Of a stretch of DNA of 64,000 bases, positions 34,128-42,371 are shown one piece after another. Where the stretch lies: positions 1-64,000 of the forward strand of contig DAOVER010000009.1 in assembly GCA_030668875.1 (NCBI GenBank), in the 5' to 3' direction. Positions within the stretch are counted from its first letter, which is position 1, and the number at the start of each line of letters is the position of its first letter. The position numbers and the translations under genes were made by a program. The notes beneath the pieces were generated by a model, which had not been told where the DNA came from, made no database searches, and was given only the letters and a program-made list of their open reading frames with translations. The stretch comes from Candidatus Heimdallarchaeota archaeon. GTDB taxonomy: Archaea > Asgardarchaeota > Heimdallarchaeia > Heimdallarchaeales > Heimdallarchaeaceae.

Positions 34128-35477
34128 CTAGCTTAAAGACTTCAAAACGTAGTCCTTAGCAATCATCAAAGCTTTACAATCATCGGAATTATAAGATATG
34201 GCTTTTTCCAAAGATTTTAGATCATTTCGTAGATACCAATTATCAAAGAGAATGATGCTTGTTGCACCATCAGTAAGAGGTTCATGCCATTGAAATCCTA
34301 ACCAATTGGCAACGTCTTTTAGTGTGTAAGTAAAAATGGGAAGAATTATGTTTTCCTTGAAGATATCAAAAAGATCTATTGAATGATTTTGAATTTTGTG
34401 TACTTTACTTCTAGGAAGATTATATTTATCTACAAGATTTGTAAAATATTGAGGTTCAGCTGCTGACCAGTGATAAAGAATATAGTCGTCATCTATGCTT
34501 GAAATAAAATCTAAAAATGCTACAATCATATCTTTTTCTTCTTCAGGAGAATTAGCTAAAAATGATTTATATTCAGTTTCACCATTTTTTCTAATTACGC
34601 AACCTATAATCCAAACAAAATCATGATGAGATGATCCTTCAACATCCACAAACAGTTCTATTTTGGATGTTGGAAAAGACATTTTTTTTCTGATTATTGC
34701 TTTCTTCTCCATTAAAGATTTAGCTTGCAGCTGGAAATATTCCAAATCTTTTGAAAGAAGAGCCTCGTCTTTTAAAATAGAAAGATCAGCTGTGGCTAGT
34801 GAAGGAATATCTGTGATATCATGAGAAAACAAGACTTTCTTAACCCTCTTTCCAATTCCACTTACCAGCGTTAAATCTAGCGTGTCAGCAGCAAGATTTC
34901 TACAATAGTATCTCCACTCACATACTCTGCAACCTCTTGTATAATTTGGAGATATTGATTGTTCTCCAGATTTAAGTTTGTAAATTAATGGGAGGTCAGT
35001 TGTGAGTTCAGAAATATAGCTTTCTACAGGATATTCAGTATCACCATTTTTTGATCGTATAATGAAATAATCAACTGGGTTATCATAAAAATCAGATAAG
35101 ATATAAGTTGCAAAAGTACCTTCCATCATCAAAGGTTTTCTTGCACGAGGATTGCTTCGAAAGAATGTTGGAATATAAATTGAAGCATGTGAAGGGGAGT
35201 TAATGTTGGTTTTTTCTAACTTGTCAACTTTGGAAGCATAACTTCTATTTCCAATCCAGCTTTGATTAATAACATGTTTCTCATTATCTATGGCTATGCT
35301 AGTATCTTTAATTCTGCTTGCTATTTGCTTAAATGTTAGTTCTTTACTCTGACTATCACGCTTACGTGTCTTCAAAATAGGATGCACACTCATTTCATCC
35401 TCAGGACCATGGTAGCTCAGATAAAGTAACATGGGACATTTGTAGAATAGGCGAATATCATAGTGAGTAATAAGCAT
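34128..35477 (-). CDS. TM0106-type RecB-like nuclease with RNase H-like domain
   Basis: A 449-residue protein. The N-terminal part is a PD-(D/E)xK-like region beginning LITHYDIRLFYKCPMLLYLSY, with a cysteine cluster CRVCEWRYYC that could bind an Fe-S cluster or zinc. A helix-hairpin-helix segment follows (LVSGIGKRVKKVLFSHDI), and then an RNase H-like exonuclease domain starting IELFVDVEGSS and ending YNSDDCKALMIA. This is the architecture of the TM0106 family. It probably acts on DNA or RNA ends; no partner is obvious. It lies about 50 bases after gatD on the same strand. Confidence 0.8.
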   Translation of the reverse strand: MLITHYDIRLFYKCPMLLYLSYHGPEDEMSVHPILKTRKRDSQSKELTFKQIASRIKDTSIAIDNEKHVINQSWIGNRSYASKVDKLEKTNINSPSHASIYIPTFFRSNPRARKPLMMEGTFATYILSDFYDNPVDYFIIRSKNGDTEYPVESYISELTTDLPLIYKLKSGEQSISPNYTRGCRVCEWRYYCRNLAADTLDLTLVSGIGKRVKKVLFSHDITDIPSLATADLSILKDEALLSKDLEYFQLQAKSLMEKKAIIRKKMSFPTSKIELFVDVEGSSHHDFVWIIGCVIRKNGETEYKSFLANSPEEEKDMIVAFLDFISSIDDDYILYHWSAAEPQYFTNLVDKYNLPRSKVHKIQNHSIDLFDIFKENIILPIFTYTLKDVANWLGFQWHEPLTDGATSIILFDNWYLRNDLKSLEKAISYNSDDCKALMIAKDYVLKSLS

Positions 35478-35527
35478 TGAAGAAGGAAAAAAATTGCAAT
35501 CTTAAAAGATTTGCAAATAGGAGAAAA

Positions 35528-36916
35528 TTAAAGATTCTTCATCATCTTATCTATTCCAGGTTCTACTCCTTGTAAAACTAAGTATCCTCTAGGTCCTTCT
35601 CTTGTTGTAATCTCACCTGCAACGTTGGTAAGCATAATATCTCTTACCTCGTCAACATTTCTAGTATGACCTAAAGCCCAACTAAGTTTTGTATAAGCTG
35701 CTGAAGGTAACATATTCTCACCTTCTATAACACCTCTTGCAAGCATGTCTCTCCCAGTCTCATAAACTCTCAATTGAGCAAAACCAAATAGAGGTTCAAC
35801 AACCATAATGACAGGAATTTCTTCTTCTTGACATCTTTCTAAAGCAGGATAGATGTCTGTGCCTACGTGGCTAAGCCCAGTACCCATTATCACGACGCCG
35901 TGATAACCGAGATCAACCATCGATTCTAACATGTCAGGATTCATTCCTGGATAAAAATACAGCATCCCTACGCGAGAATCTATCTTTGTATCTAGATGGA
36001 AGTCTTCTCTGTGTTTTCGAGGAGAAACATCATCTTTGAACCATGTGACACCAGTATCATCAATTTTACCTAGAGGGATATCTGATAATGTTCTAAAAGT
36101 ATCTCGTCTAGCGGAATGCATTTTTCTGCATCTAGTAGCTCGATGAATAAGATTGTAACTGTCACTAGGAGTTCCGTGCATAGCTATTACAACTTCCCCA
36201 AAATTTTCATAACCAGAGAGTCGTGCAGCATATAATATGTTTCTTGGTCCATCAGAAGATGGTCTGTCAGAGCTTCTTTGACTACCAACTAACACCACAG
36301 GTACAGGTAAGTTTCGGAGGAAAAATGACAAAGCACATCCTGTAACGCACATGGTGTCGGTTCCATGACCGATAATTATTCCATCAGCGCCTGATTCTAT
36401 CTCTTTTGCTATAGCTTCAGCTGTTTTAACCCAATACTCTGGTCTGAAATTTTCACTCAATATCTGGTAAAGTGTTTTTGGAGTCAGATTAACAGTTGAA
36501 ATTAGTTCAGGTACTGCAGAAAATAGTTCGTCAGGTGTAAAAGCAGGAAGAACAGCACCAGTTCTGTAATCCAATCTTGATGCAACTGTTCCACCAGTAC
36601 CTAGAAGTGTCACATTAGGTAAATCCTTCTTAAATTTCACATCAATATGAGGTAGCTTATAGTTTCCTTTATGAAATCCTATTTCTTTAATGGTTGCTTC
36701 TTCATCAATTAAGACACCTAAATTGTAACCCGTGTCAACTTTTAATGTTACATAATCATCATCGGTATGTTGACTACGAGGTAATAGTAATCCTTCATAT
36801 TCGGCATCACCTTTCTTTATGATGATTTTACTCCAAGTTCTGATTTTATCCTTAATCAATCTTTCACGCAATACTCCTCTGTACCCTTCAGGTTCCCCAT
36901 TACCATTGTTACCCAT
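35528..36916 (-). CDS. gatD: Glutamyl-tRNA(Gln) amidotransferase subunit D
   Basis: A 462-residue L-asparaginase-like subunit. After an N-terminal SH3-like domain (IKKGDAEYEGLLLPR) comes the asparaginase core LLGTGGTVASRLDYRTGAV with its catalytic Thr, and GIIIGHGTDTM with the second Thr and Asp-Lys motif region. GatD releases ammonia from glutamine, which GatE uses to convert Glu-tRNA(Gln) to Gln-tRNA(Gln). The GatDE enzyme is archaeal only. It begins one base after gatE ends, so the two are translationally coupled. Confidence 0.95.
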   Translation of the reverse strand: MGNNGNGEPEGYRGVLRERLIKDKIRTWSKIIIKKGDAEYEGLLLPRSQHTDDDYVTLKVDTGYNLGVLIDEEATIKEIGFHKGNYKLPHIDVKFKKDLPNVTLLGTGGTVASRLDYRTGAVLPAFTPDELFSAVPELISTVNLTPKTLYQILSENFRPEYWVKTAEAIAKEIESGADGIIIGHGTDTMCVTGCALSFFLRNLPVPVVLVGSQRSSDRPSSDGPRNILYAARLSGYENFGEVVIAMHGTPSDSYNLIHRATRCRKMHSARRDTFRTLSDIPLGKIDDTGVTWFKDDVSPRKHREDFHLDTKIDSRVGMLYFYPGMNPDMLESMVDLGYHGVVIMGTGLSHVGTDIYPALERCQEEEIPVIMVVEPLFGFAQLRVYETGRDMLARGVIEGENMLPSAAYTKLSWALGHTRNVDEVRDIMLTNVAGEITTREGPRGYLVLQGVEPGIDKMMKNL

Positions 36917-36917
36917 C

Positions 36918-38864
36918 TTAATCGTCCTCCGTTACAAAAATCATTTGCTTAATTTTCTCGACCAACACTTTGCCCTCAAAATGGTAATTCAATTCCTTTA
37001 GAACTTCTCCCGTTATTTTACATAAAATTAATTCTTGATATTCTTTAAACTCTTGAATTTTGTTTAAATCATATTTGTCAATCTTTGACTGGATTAGATT
37101 TTCTACTTCCTTATTAGAAAGTTCAGGTAAGTCAAATTTTTCCTTAAGCTGCTCTTCTGTAGATTCAGGATTTTCAACCAGATAATTCAGAACTAAATCC
37201 ACTTGCTCTTTGAAGATAATTTTCTTAGATAAAACTCTTGCAAGTTTATCAATAATTTCAGTTGTTAGAAGGATATTCTTTCTCCTCTTCTCTCTAGGAA
37301 GGGCGATAAGAAGTTTGTAAGAGAGATTGCCATCCAACTGCAATTGCTCTGTATATTCAATAAATTTCTCTAATTTTTCATCTCTAATTAATAAATCGAC
37401 TTGTTGTTGATCTAAGCCATACTTCTCATGTAGTTCATTGAAAACCTCCCATGGTTTCTTACCAACACTTTTTGTCAATTCTTTAATTCTTCTTAATGAA
37501 ATAACAATAGGGGGAGTATCAGTATCAGGATAGATACGATCTTTTCCATGAATAACTCTCAAAAATTCTGAGTTACCATTGGTTAAAAATCTTCTAGTCT
37601 CTTGAGGTACTCCATCAATCGCCATCTTTACTCGTTCAACTATTTTCTTCATTGCATGTAAAGCACGTTTTTCAATCCCTTTAACTACAATGAAGGCATC
37701 GTTTTCTTTTGGATTAAGAACTGAACATATCTTGGAATACGTATCTTGAGTTATTGGCAGATCACTAGGATGTTCAGAATTTGGTCGCAATGAACCATCT
37801 TCAATTTCATCACTATGAAAATGATTTCTTCTAGGGATGCCTGATATCAGCATACTTTTTTCGAATATCTCAAGACCAAAATCCTTGTTTGGTTGCACTT
37901 CAGTTCCAAAAATACCTTTCATTTTTAGAAAAACTGTAGCAAATACTTTCTCATCAGTATCAAAAAATTGTGAGATATCAACATAAGTATGTTCAAAATC
38001 ATCTTTCTTTATACCACGTTTTAACATCTCCGATTTTATTTCTATGAGTGCATGTTGTCTTACAACTTCATGACGACACATTATATCGAATTTATCTAAA
38101 TCTTGAACACCTTTGATTTCTACTCGATCTCCTCCCGTAATGCTTATGTTAACGTCTTGTCTAGCAGCACCACTCCCTCTTCTACCAATCTTACTTATTC
38201 TTAACACTCGTCCAATTTGCTTTGCAGTTTCTAAAAGTTCTTCAGGATTATCTACATCTGTATATTCTGTTATAATTTCTGTTAATGGAACCCCTAATCG
38301 ATCTAAATTGTAATATACAGTTCTATTGGAAGTATCTTCCCAATTCACCCTTCTAGCAGCATCTTCCTCTATATAAACATTGGAAATTCGAACTTTTTTA
38401 CCATTAACTGGAACCCACCCATCTCTTGCACAAATAAAAGTTCGTTGGAAACCAGTTGTAATAGATCCATCTAGATACTGTTTTCTGTTAACAACTATTT
38501 CCTCAGCAAAAGCTGAGCAGTCAAAATAAGCAGAAAGAATGAAACCATTTTCTATCATTTCCATATCTGGGAAAAAAGGAGGGGTTTCATCCATATCATA
38601 GGTACATGTGTTCCGCTCGTTAGCAAGATAAATGACCTTGTAACCTTTCTCAAATTCTACAAGCATACCAGGATCAAAATCTCCCATCTCACCTAATACA
38701 GGACGGAAATATCGATAGAAACTATAATCCATATTTTCAGGATCTTCCTCTAGTATAGGAGGGCAATTACAGAACAGTTTTCTTTTGGATTTCAACTGGT
38801 GATGAACTTCAAGCCCAGCATGGAATCCTAATTTTTTGAAATCGAGATTGGAAGGGTCTAACAT
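36918..38864 (-). CDS. gatE: Glutamyl-tRNA(Gln) amidotransferase subunit E
   Basis: A 648-residue GatB/GatE-type kinase and transamidase. The N-terminus is GFHAGLEVHHQLKSKRKLFC, which includes the HxGLExHxQL signature and the cysteine metal site. RRGSGAARQDVNIS and an AspRS-like insertion (FDTDEKVFATVFLKMKG, about 290-410), which marks GatE as opposed to GatB, follow. A C-terminal YqeY-like tail domain comes last. It activates the glutamate on tRNA(Gln) by phosphorylation and accepts ammonia from GatD. A TATA-like box at 38893-38901 supports the ATG at 38864. Confidence 0.95.
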   Translation of the reverse strand: MLDPSNLDFKKLGFHAGLEVHHQLKSKRKLFCNCPPILEEDPENMDYSFYRYFRPVLGEMGDFDPGMLVEFEKGYKVIYLANERNTCTYDMDETPPFFPDMEMIENGFILSAYFDCSAFAEEIVVNRKQYLDGSITTGFQRTFICARDGWVPVNGKKVRISNVYIEEDAARRVNWEDTSNRTVYYNLDRLGVPLTEIITEYTDVDNPEELLETAKQIGRVLRISKIGRRGSGAARQDVNISITGGDRVEIKGVQDLDKFDIMCRHEVVRQHALIEIKSEMLKRGIKKDDFEHTYVDISQFFDTDEKVFATVFLKMKGIFGTEVQPNKDFGLEIFEKSMLISGIPRRNHFHSDEIEDGSLRPNSEHPSDLPITQDTYSKICSVLNPKENDAFIVVKGIEKRALHAMKKIVERVKMAIDGVPQETRRFLTNGNSEFLRVIHGKDRIYPDTDTPPIVISLRRIKELTKSVGKKPWEVFNELHEKYGLDQQQVDLLIRDEKLEKFIEYTEQLQLDGNLSYKLLIALPREKRRKNILLTTEIIDKLARVLSKKIIFKEQVDLVLNYLVENPESTEEQLKEKFDLPELSNKEVENLIQSKIDKYDLNKIQEFKEYQELILCKITGEVLKELNYHFEGKVLVEKIKQMIFVTEDD

Positions 38865-39084
38865 TTGAACTGATTTAACGAAGCTAATGTGGTTTTAAAT
38901 TTTCTTCAATGTAACATATTTTAAGGTAAATAATTTTAGTTAAGAAATTAATTAATAAGAAATTACCAAAAGGGGGCGTAAATAGATGTTAAAGGCGTTT
39001 CATACAGTTTAAGCAAAATAAAGTATCATCCGAATTATCAAAATAATTATAAGGAATAAGAATCAGAGTAGGATAGATACAACG

Positions 39085-39615
39085 ATGACAAGCTACAAGT
39101 ATACTTTCAAGATTCTATTACTCGGAGATGGAGCTGTTGGAAAAACAAGTCTAGTTCAGAGATTTATACACAACAAATTCCAATCTGGTTATCTTATGAC
39201 AATAGGAATGGAACCTTATTCAAGATTTGAAACTATCAAAGACACAAGAATATGCCTCCAATTATGGGATATTGCAGGTCAGGACCGTTTTGCTTCGATG
39301 AGACAAATCTTTTTCAAAGGTAGTTTAGGGGCTCTTGTCACATACGATATTACTCGACGTCAATCTTTTGAGAATCTTAAGACATGGATAAAGGAAGCTC
39401 AAAATGAAAGTCCTCGTATCATGCTTTTGCTCGTAGGTAATAAAAACGATCTAGAAGACCTTCGTGATGTATCAACTGAAGAGGGCAAAAAATTTGCTAG
39501 AGAATCTGGATGTATTGGTTTCATTGAAACTAGTGCAAAAAGTGGTACAAATGTCGCGGATGCCTTCATAACAATGGGTGAAGAAATCCTTAATGGAGTA
39601 GAAAGTCGAGACTAA
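39085..39615 (+). CDS. Rab/Ras-like small GTPase
   Basis: A 176-residue GTPase with G1 GDGAVGKTS (residues 10-18), switch I Thr in MTIGMEPYSRF, G3 WDIAGQDRF, G4 NKND and G5 ETSAKSG. The Gln in the DxAGQ motif predicts GTP hydrolysis like Ras/Rab. The C-terminus (GEEILNGVESRD) has no cysteine, so prenylation is not expected and membrane contact must come another way. Rab-like proteins of this type are expanded in Asgard archaea and are candidates for membrane-traffic functions. TATA-like AAATAATTATAAG lies upstream, and it converges with the PPAT gene with a 4-base overlap. Confidence 0.93.
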   Translation: MTSYKYTFKILLLGDGAVGKTSLVQRFIHNKFQSGYLMTIGMEPYSRFETIKDTRICLQLWDIAGQDRFASMRQIFFKGSLGALVTYDITRRQSFENLKTWIKEAQNESPRIMLLLVGNKNDLEDLRDVSTEEGKKFARESGCIGFIETSAKSGTNVADAFITMGEEILNGVESRD

Positions 39616-40136
39616 TCCCAATACATCTCATCTTTATTTTCTGTAAATTGTGTTTGATTATTAGAGATGGGTAGATCTATTTTTGCAAGTTGCTTTCTGA
39701 TTCTTCTAGAGCTAATTATTATCCCTTTCTCATCATAAACAAAGGGTACAACTAAGATAATTAACTGATCCAGTTTATTCATAGTTCTCAGTTTATTGAT
39801 ATCAACAGCTGTTGGGTATGTTTCTTCGGTTACAACAATACCTTCAGCATCAGGAGATGATAGTGCAAAACCATATCTATCATCAATAGCTATTATCTCA
39901 AATTTTTTACATCCTCTTGTGATAAGATATTTTCTTAGTGTTTCTTTTCTTGTTTCAATAGGTTGCATTAGATGAACATGTTTATCACTTCGACGCAAAC
40001 TCTTGGCAAAAACTTCTGTAGTGATTCCAATTCTTACAAAAAAACCAAAGGTAATAGCTGCTTCCAATAGTGCCCTGTGTCCCTGATGAAGATGATCAAA
40101 AGTTCCTCCCAGAATTACTTCATCAACCCATGGCAT
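39612..40136 (-). CDS. coaD: Phosphopantetheine adenylyltransferase, archaeal/eukaryotic type
   Basis: A 174-residue nucleotidyltransferase that starts MPWVDEVILGGTFDHLHQGHRALL, with the GGTFDxLHxGH motif binding ATP and phosphopantetheine. The later ISSRRIRKQLA is the (I)SS.RIR motif. It makes dephospho-CoA, the fourth step from pantothenate. The sequence is of the archaeal/eukaryotic PPAT group rather than bacterial CoaD. A GTG nine bases upstream also opens the frame, but the TATA box at 40158-40167 is 26 bases from the ATG at 40136. It shares its upstream region with the tRNA gene. Confidence 0.9.
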   Translation of the reverse strand: MPWVDEVILGGTFDHLHQGHRALLEAAITFGFFVRIGITTEVFAKSLRRSDKHVHLMQPIETRKETLRKYLITRGCKKFEIIAIDDRYGFALSSPDAEGIVVTEETYPTAVDINKLRTMNKLDQLIILVVPFVYDEKGIIISSRRIRKQLAKIDLPISNNQTQFTENKDEMYWD

Positions 40137-40157
40137 ATTTTTCACCTTCTAATTATG

Positions 40158-40167
40158 TACTATAGAT
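40158..40167 (-). promoter_or_regulatory. TATA-like box for the PPAT gene
   Basis: The minus strand reads ATCTATAGTA, centred 26 bases before the ATG at 40136. Confidence 0.5.
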
Positions 40168-40225
40168 TCTAGCTTCGCTTTAAATCTTCCTTAAAGGCCA
40201 TGAGAATAATATAGTAAAATAATGG

Positions 40226-40310
40226 TGCCGCGAGCCGGAATTGAACCGGCACCTAGGGAATTTTGCTAATCATCCACAATCCCCAACGCTAACCATTACG
40301 CCATCGCAGC
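40226..40310 (-). tRNA. tRNA-His (GTG) with a 12-base intron
   Basis: The minus strand folds as a tRNA. The acceptor is GCTGCGA/TCGCGGC, the D-stem GCGT/GCGT with G-U pairs, the anticodon stem GGGGA/TTCCC, and the T-arm GCCGG-TTCAATT-CCGGC. Anticodon GTG follows T33. The anticodon loop is interrupted after position 37 by ATGATTAGCAAA (40262-40273); without it the tRNA is exactly 73 bases. The discriminator is A73 and CCA is present at 40223-40225. No G-1:C73 pair is encoded: the base before the 5' end is T. Most archaeal tRNA-His genes have both, whereas A73 with post-transcriptional G-1 addition is eukaryotic practice. Confidence 0.92.
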
Positions 40311-40381
40311 AATACAATACCTTCATTCTGCTACTCTTTTTTAAAAATTGTTGTTGGATACTAATCAATCTAATGGGTACG

Positions 40382-40391
40382 TTTTTATTTA
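40382..40391 (+). promoter_or_regulatory. TATA-like box for the COG4080-like gene
   Basis: TTTTTATTTA is centred about 25 bases before the ATG at 40411. Confidence 0.45.
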
Positions 40392-40410
40392 TTGCTTTTT
40401 TTCTTTCCTC

Positions 40411-40890
40411 ATGAGCACTGGAAAAATCATTGTTCAATTACATAACTTCAGTAGTATCAACCTTTGTCGAGAATTCACTAAGATTTCATTAGGTTTAGGT
40501 GCAAGAGATATAATTTTCACTAAGGCTGCTGGAACTGGTGCTACTACTGGTGTTCCAATTGCACAAAAGTTAGCACATGCGAAGAAAGCTAATGTTTTGT
40601 ATCTTCAAGAGATTGAAGATGCTATTGAGCTAACCTCACCTGACGAAGTGTATTTATTCATTAAACGACCTTTCTCAAAGGAAAATTTTAACGCTAATAC
40701 TATCATTGAAAATTATAAGGAAGGAAAAACTATTTTACTCATCTTTGGTGGAGCTGATCCTGGCATAACAAAAAGAGAGTTAGAATTAGGAGCCCCTGTT
40801 TACTTTAACAAGGTCAAAGAGCTAGGTTGTTTAGGAGAGGTAACCCTATCACTTTATTTATTAAGAAATCTAATTGAAGAAAAGGATTAA
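40411..40890 (+). CDS. Archaeal SpoU/RecB-like family protein (probably COG4080)
   Basis: A 159-residue protein beginning MSTGKIIVQLHNFSSINLC and containing GARDIIFTKAAGTGATTGVP and ILLIFGGADPGITKRELELG. The second block resembles the end of an alpha/beta-knot SpoU methyltransferase (GGADPGI, then E.GA.VYF). I take it to be the small archaeal family variously labelled SpoU-like methylase or RecB-family nuclease. The recall is imperfect and the function unproven. The upstream ATG at 40348 is unlikely given the TATA box at 40382-40391. It converges on the second Rab-like GTPase with a 4-base overlap. Confidence 0.6.
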   Translation: MSTGKIIVQLHNFSSINLCREFTKISLGLGARDIIFTKAAGTGATTGVPIAQKLAHAKKANVLYLQEIEDAIELTSPDEVYLFIKRPFSKENFNANTIIENYKEGKTILLIFGGADPGITKRELELGAPVYFNKVKELGCLGEVTLSLYLLRNLIEEKD

Positions 40891-41423
40891 ATTATATCTT
40901 CTTCTTGAATGATTAATCTAACTAAGTTTGTGAATGCCATTTCTGTATTAGTTCCATTTTTTGCAGAGGTAAAAAGAAATTCTGCATTTGTGTGATCTTC
41001 AACTAATTGTTTCATATCATCTTCTTTGACTTGAAGTTCAGCTAAATCACATTTGTTTGCCAAGAAAATAACAGGTTTCACCCCTACTACCTCAATAAAC
41101 GATTCAACCCAAGATTTGAGGTTTTCATAAGTAGTCATATTTGATGCATCACAAACTGCAAGAGCACCTTTACTCCCAAAATAATACTTGCTTCTAACCT
41201 TTTTGAACACATCTTGGCCCCCTACATCCCAAATTGCTAAAGTTACCAAATGATTGAGATATTCTACTTCTTTTTTCATTATTGTTGTTCCTAGAGTTAT
41301 CTGATATGAAGGATCAAACATATTTGTAACAAAACGTCTAACTAATGATGTTTTACCAACTCTTGCATCACCAATAAGTACTATTTTACTTGTAGAATGT
41401 ATTTTCTTAGACACGAATCTCAC
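40887..41423 (-). CDS. Second Rab/Ras-like small GTPase
   Basis: A 178-residue GTPase with G1 GDARVGKTS (about residues 18-26), switch I Thr in TLGTTIMKKEV, G3 WDVGGQDVF, G4 ANKCDL and G5 FTSAKNG. The GDARVGKTS P-loop has Arg where the first copy has Ala-Val. The C-terminus (RLIIQEEDII) lacks a prenylation cysteine. It is only distantly similar to the GTPase at 39085, so the pair is not a recent duplication. The start is GTG at 41423, with a TATA box at 41447-41456 giving a probable leaderless message. Confidence 0.9.
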   Translation of the reverse strand: MRFVSKKIHSTSKIVLIGDARVGKTSLVRRFVTNMFDPSYQITLGTTIMKKEVEYLNHLVTLAIWDVGGQDVFKKVRSKYYFGSKGALAVCDASNMTTYENLKSWVESFIEVVGVKPVIFLANKCDLAELQVKEDDMKQLVEDHTNAEFLFTSAKNGTNTEMAFTNLVRLIIQEEDII

Positions 41424-41446
41424 TTATGTTTAATATTTATCAATCT

Positions 41447-41456
41447 GATATTTATG
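41447..41456 (-). promoter_or_regulatory. TATA box for the second Rab-like GTPase
   Basis: The minus strand reads CATAAATATC, centred 28 bases before the GTG at 41423. Confidence 0.5.
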
Positions 41457-41475
41457 TATGCTGATGTTTTTTCAC

Positions 41476-42330
41476 TCACTTTTCAGCATAGAAAGCAACT
41501 GAACCATATCCTACAACACTGCTTTTATCACCTGATGTATCACCTGAAGTAGCGTATTTTAGAAGTCTAGCTTTTTTTCTTCCCATTCTCTTTGCTGCTT
41601 CAATAGTACCAGCTATTGGTCCAATACCGCACATTGAAACGTTTAATCGATACTTAATATCATACATCTCTTTTGAATCCATTTGTTCAATAGTTTCCAA
41701 AATCAGATTATCCTTTTCAGTTGCGATGTTGTGAGATTCAAAATGAGTGAAATCACTACTTGCTATAACAAGAACATTTTTTCCATGGCACACTTTTGCT
41801 ATAATTTCACCCATCATCATACTTGCATCATAAACTTGATTGAGCATAGCAATTGGTACAAAATTAAACGGTTTATCGAAAATATACTGTAAGAAAGGAA
41901 GTTGAACCTCTATCGAATGCTCACGTGCATGAGAATCATCATTCTTTCGTATTAAGCTTGAACAATTTAATAGTTCCTCAATTAGTTCATGGTTAACCTC
42001 AATTTCACCTAAAGGAGTTCTCCAAGATTCAACCTTGTTTGGGACTCCTATATCAGCACCAAATCCAGTATGATTCGGTCCGAGGATTATTACAGTACTA
42101 GGACGAGGGTATTTGCTGAGTTCCAAATAACTCCATGCTGCAACGGGACCGCTATAGACATATCCTGCATGTGGGACTAAAAGGAAAGGAAATGGATCAG
42201 TTTCAACTGGTTCCTTATGAGGGAGCTGTTGAGGACCAAGAGAACATGTGAAATTGTTTTCAATTGATTCTTTGAGGTGATCTGAATTACCAGGATAAAA
42301 TGAACCAGCATATTGAGCGTTCCTTATCAT
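41476..42330 (-). CDS. MEMO family protein (AmmeMemoRadiSam system protein B)
   Basis: A 284-residue MEMO homologue. It starts IRNAQYAGSFYPGN and contains the putative metal-binding His residues in LVPHAGYVYSGPVAAWSY, ILGPNHTGFG, and HAREHSIEVQLPFL, with SSDFTHF later. MEMO is related to non-heme iron extradiol dioxygenases; many prokaryotic homologues occur with AMMECR1 and a radical SAM enzyme, neither of which is adjacent here. Its reaction is not proven. A TATA-like run about 25 bases upstream supports the ATG at 42330. Confidence 0.88.
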   Translation of the reverse strand: MIRNAQYAGSFYPGNSDHLKESIENNFTCSLGPQQLPHKEPVETDPFPFLLVPHAGYVYSGPVAAWSYLELSKYPRPSTVIILGPNHTGFGADIGVPNKVESWRTPLGEIEVNHELIEELLNCSSLIRKNDDSHAREHSIEVQLPFLQYIFDKPFNFVPIAMLNQVYDASMMMGEIIAKVCHGKNVLVIASSDFTHFESHNIATEKDNLILETIEQMDSKEMYDIKYRLNVSMCGIGPIAGTIEAAKRMGRKKARLLKYATSGDTSGDKSSVVGYGSVAFYAEK

Positions 42331-42371
42331 ATGTTAACAAAGGAATAATGGAATAAAAAGTATGCCCTCAA

